Assembly: GCA_024697885.1 (NCBI GenBank)
Contig: JAILSA010000110.1
Location: 1 to 6,595 of the forward strand
Direction of reading: 5' to 3'
Source of the DNA: Eubacterium sp.
GTDB lineage: Bacteria > Bacillota > Clostridia > Lachnospirales > Lachnospiraceae
DNA length: 6,595 bases
Shown here: positions 5,303 to 6,595 of the stretch, piece after piece
How positions within the stretch are numbered: position 1 is the first letter of the stretch
Layout of the letters: each line of letters begins with the position of its first letter
The notes under the pieces: model-generated
The model's input: the letters and a program-made list of their open reading frames with translations, nothing else
Database searches by the model: none
Told to the model about the DNA's origin: nothing
Program-made: the position numbers and the translations under genes

Positions 5303-6595
5303 ATGATAAAGCATATATATAAAATTGTGGGCTTAATTGTAATTTTTGTGGCTGCCCTTTTTTTCTTTGGAAGCAGGATGTCTACTAATCTGGTGGAGAC
5401 CAGTGAAAAAACGGAAATGAAGAGTGAAACTTTTCCCTATATGACAGTCACTACCCAGGGGGAGGAACTCAACGTGCTCTACGGCTACAGTGAATCCACG
5501 GCCTACAATGTAATCCGCGAGTCCATTACCCCACTGAACCAGTCAAAGACCATAGACCTTAACCTGTCTGATGGCCAGGACAGTTTGAGGGAGATGGATT
5601 ACAGGATTTTGGACCGGGAGACGGGAGAGGTCTACGAGGAAGGGAACATCGGGGCCCTGACCCAGGAGGAAAAAAAGGTCTCCATTACCTTTGACTACGG
5701 ATTTAAGACAAGTACGGAATATATTTTGGACATTGTGGGCAAGGCCATGAGCGGCCGGGAAATCCACTATTTTACCAGGCTCAAATACTACATTGAGGAC
5801 TCCTTCCTAGATGAGAAGTTGGCCTTTGCCAAGAAGTTTCACAAGGCCACCTTTAATAAGACCAAAAAGGACTATGTGGAGCGCTACCTAGAGCCATCTC
5901 CTAAGAATTTAAATGCCAGTCTGGCCCAGGTGGATATTACTTCTAGCGCAGATTTGATTCTCTACAGCAATATGTCGCCTAAGGTGATTTCCAGGGAATT
6001 TGTAACGGTGAAGGAATACAATATGGAGACGGCCTGCATCCAGTACAATTACTTTATTCAGGCCTCTACCTCCTCTGGAGATGAGATTTTTCATGTCAAG
6101 GAATTTTACAGGGTGCGCTACGCCTCTGGCCACAGCTATCTTCTGAATTTTGACAGGACCATGGAGGCAGAGTTTGACAGCTCCCTAGCTTCCACCTCTA
6201 CTAGCCAGTTAAAAATCGGTATTACAGAGGACCACCAGGGAGGACTTTTGGCCAACCAGGACAACACCATCCTCTTTTTCCAGAGAAATGGCAGGGTCTA
6301 CCAGTACGATTTGACCACCAACATCCTGACCCTGGTCTACAGCAATTTTAGCCCTGAGGCCTCCTACGACTACCAGGCCTACAACGAAAATGACATCCGC
6401 CTTCTCAAGGTGGACGAGGAGGGCAACCTCTTTTTCACCGCCTACGGATATTTTGCCAGAGGGGACTACGAGGGGGATGTGGCAGTGGTTCTCTTTGAGT
6501 ACACCAGCGGGGGAGAGCTAAAAGAGATGGTCTACATGCCAACGGATACCACCTTCCAGCAGCTCAAGGAAGATTTTGCCACCTATGGCTATGTG
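5303..6595 (+). CDS. Unrecognised single-helix surface protein with beta-rich ectodomain, 3'-truncated by window edge
   Basis: The frame is open for 431 codons from ATG 5303 to the last base with no stop, so the protein continues beyond the window. Residues 6-22 form one hydrophobic anchor after a basic MIKHIYK. There is no lipobox or obvious cleavage site, so the rest is probably extracellular. I do not recognise a named family. Residues 42-165 look like beta-strands with alternating polar and hydrophobic residues, 165-195 is a charged helical stretch, and 205-290 is again strand-rich. From about 313 on, segments such as NTILFFQRNGRVYQYDLTTN (321-340) and DEEGNLFFTAYGY (371-383) resemble beta-propeller blades, which is only a shape-based guess. 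Aromatic residues, especially Tyr, are abundant. Codon use resembles the acyltransferase pair more than the preceding gene. It lies 136 bp behind the GGDEF-EAL gene and may belong to a surface-polysaccharide or adhesion locus continuing downstream. Confidence 0.85.
   Translation, partial: MIKHIYKIVGLIVIFVAALFFFGSRMSTNLVETSEKTEMKSETFPYMTVTTQGEELNVLYGYSESTAYNVIRESITPLNQSKTIDLNLSDGQDSLREMDYRILDRETGEVYEEGNIGALTQEEKKVSITFDYGFKTSTEYILDIVGKAMSGREIHYFTRLKYYIEDSFLDEKLAFAKKFHKATFNKTKKDYVERYLEPSPKNLNASLAQVDITSSADLILYSNMSPKVISREFVTVKEYNMETACIQYNYFIQASTSSGDEIFHVKEFYRVRYASGHSYLLNFDRTMEAEFDSSLASTSTSQLKIGITEDHQGGLLANQDNTILFFQRNGRVYQYDLTTNILTLVYSNFSPEASYDYQAYNENDIRLLKVDEEGNLFFTAYGYFARGDYEGDVAVVLFEYTSGGELKEMVYMPTDTTFQQLKEDFATYGYV

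Overview
The window carries five forward-strand genes and reads like mid-GC Gram-positive DNA, most likely a member of the Clostridia such as a Lachnospiraceae relative. The reasons are strong GGAGGTGA-type ribosome binding sites, sigma-A-like promoter spacing, AGG/AGA arginine codons beside many GCC/CTG/GAC codons, single-helix surface proteins, and the protein families present. The taxonomic call is an inference and is not secure below class.

Layout. Positions 1-1203 are the C-terminal ~400 residues of an MBOAT membrane O-acyltransferase (AlgI/WssH type), cut by the window start. Eleven bases later, 1215-2306 encodes a membrane-anchored AlgJ/AlgX-like DHHW (SGNH-type) protein. The two form an obvious acyltransferase pair for acetylating an exported polysaccharide. 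After 86 bp without a clear terminator, 2393-3493 encodes a membrane-anchored transglutaminase-like protein with an intact Cys-His-Asp triad. A bidirectional hairpin terminator (3515-3558) and a separate promoter (3571-3600) then start a new unit: 3625-5166, a two-helix membrane GGDEF-EAL protein whose GGDEF site is decayed and whose EAL site is intact, so it is a predicted c-di-GMP phosphodiesterase. A 136-bp leader follows. It holds a long imperfect inverted repeat whose loop resembles an anti-Shine-Dalgarno sequence. At 5303 a gene begins that stays open to the window end (431 codons seen). It encodes an unrecognised single-helix protein with a large, beta-rich, probably extracellular domain.

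How they may fit together. The likely theme is a cell-surface polysaccharide (acetylation by MBOAT plus DHHW) with surface-protein or wall processing (transglutaminase-like enzyme), next to a c-di-GMP phosphodiesterase. c-di-GMP control of such polysaccharides is well established in other bacteria, but here the link is by neighbourhood only. No RNA genes, CRISPR arrays, insertion sequences or attachment sites were found, and all antisense open frames look like shadows of the five genes.
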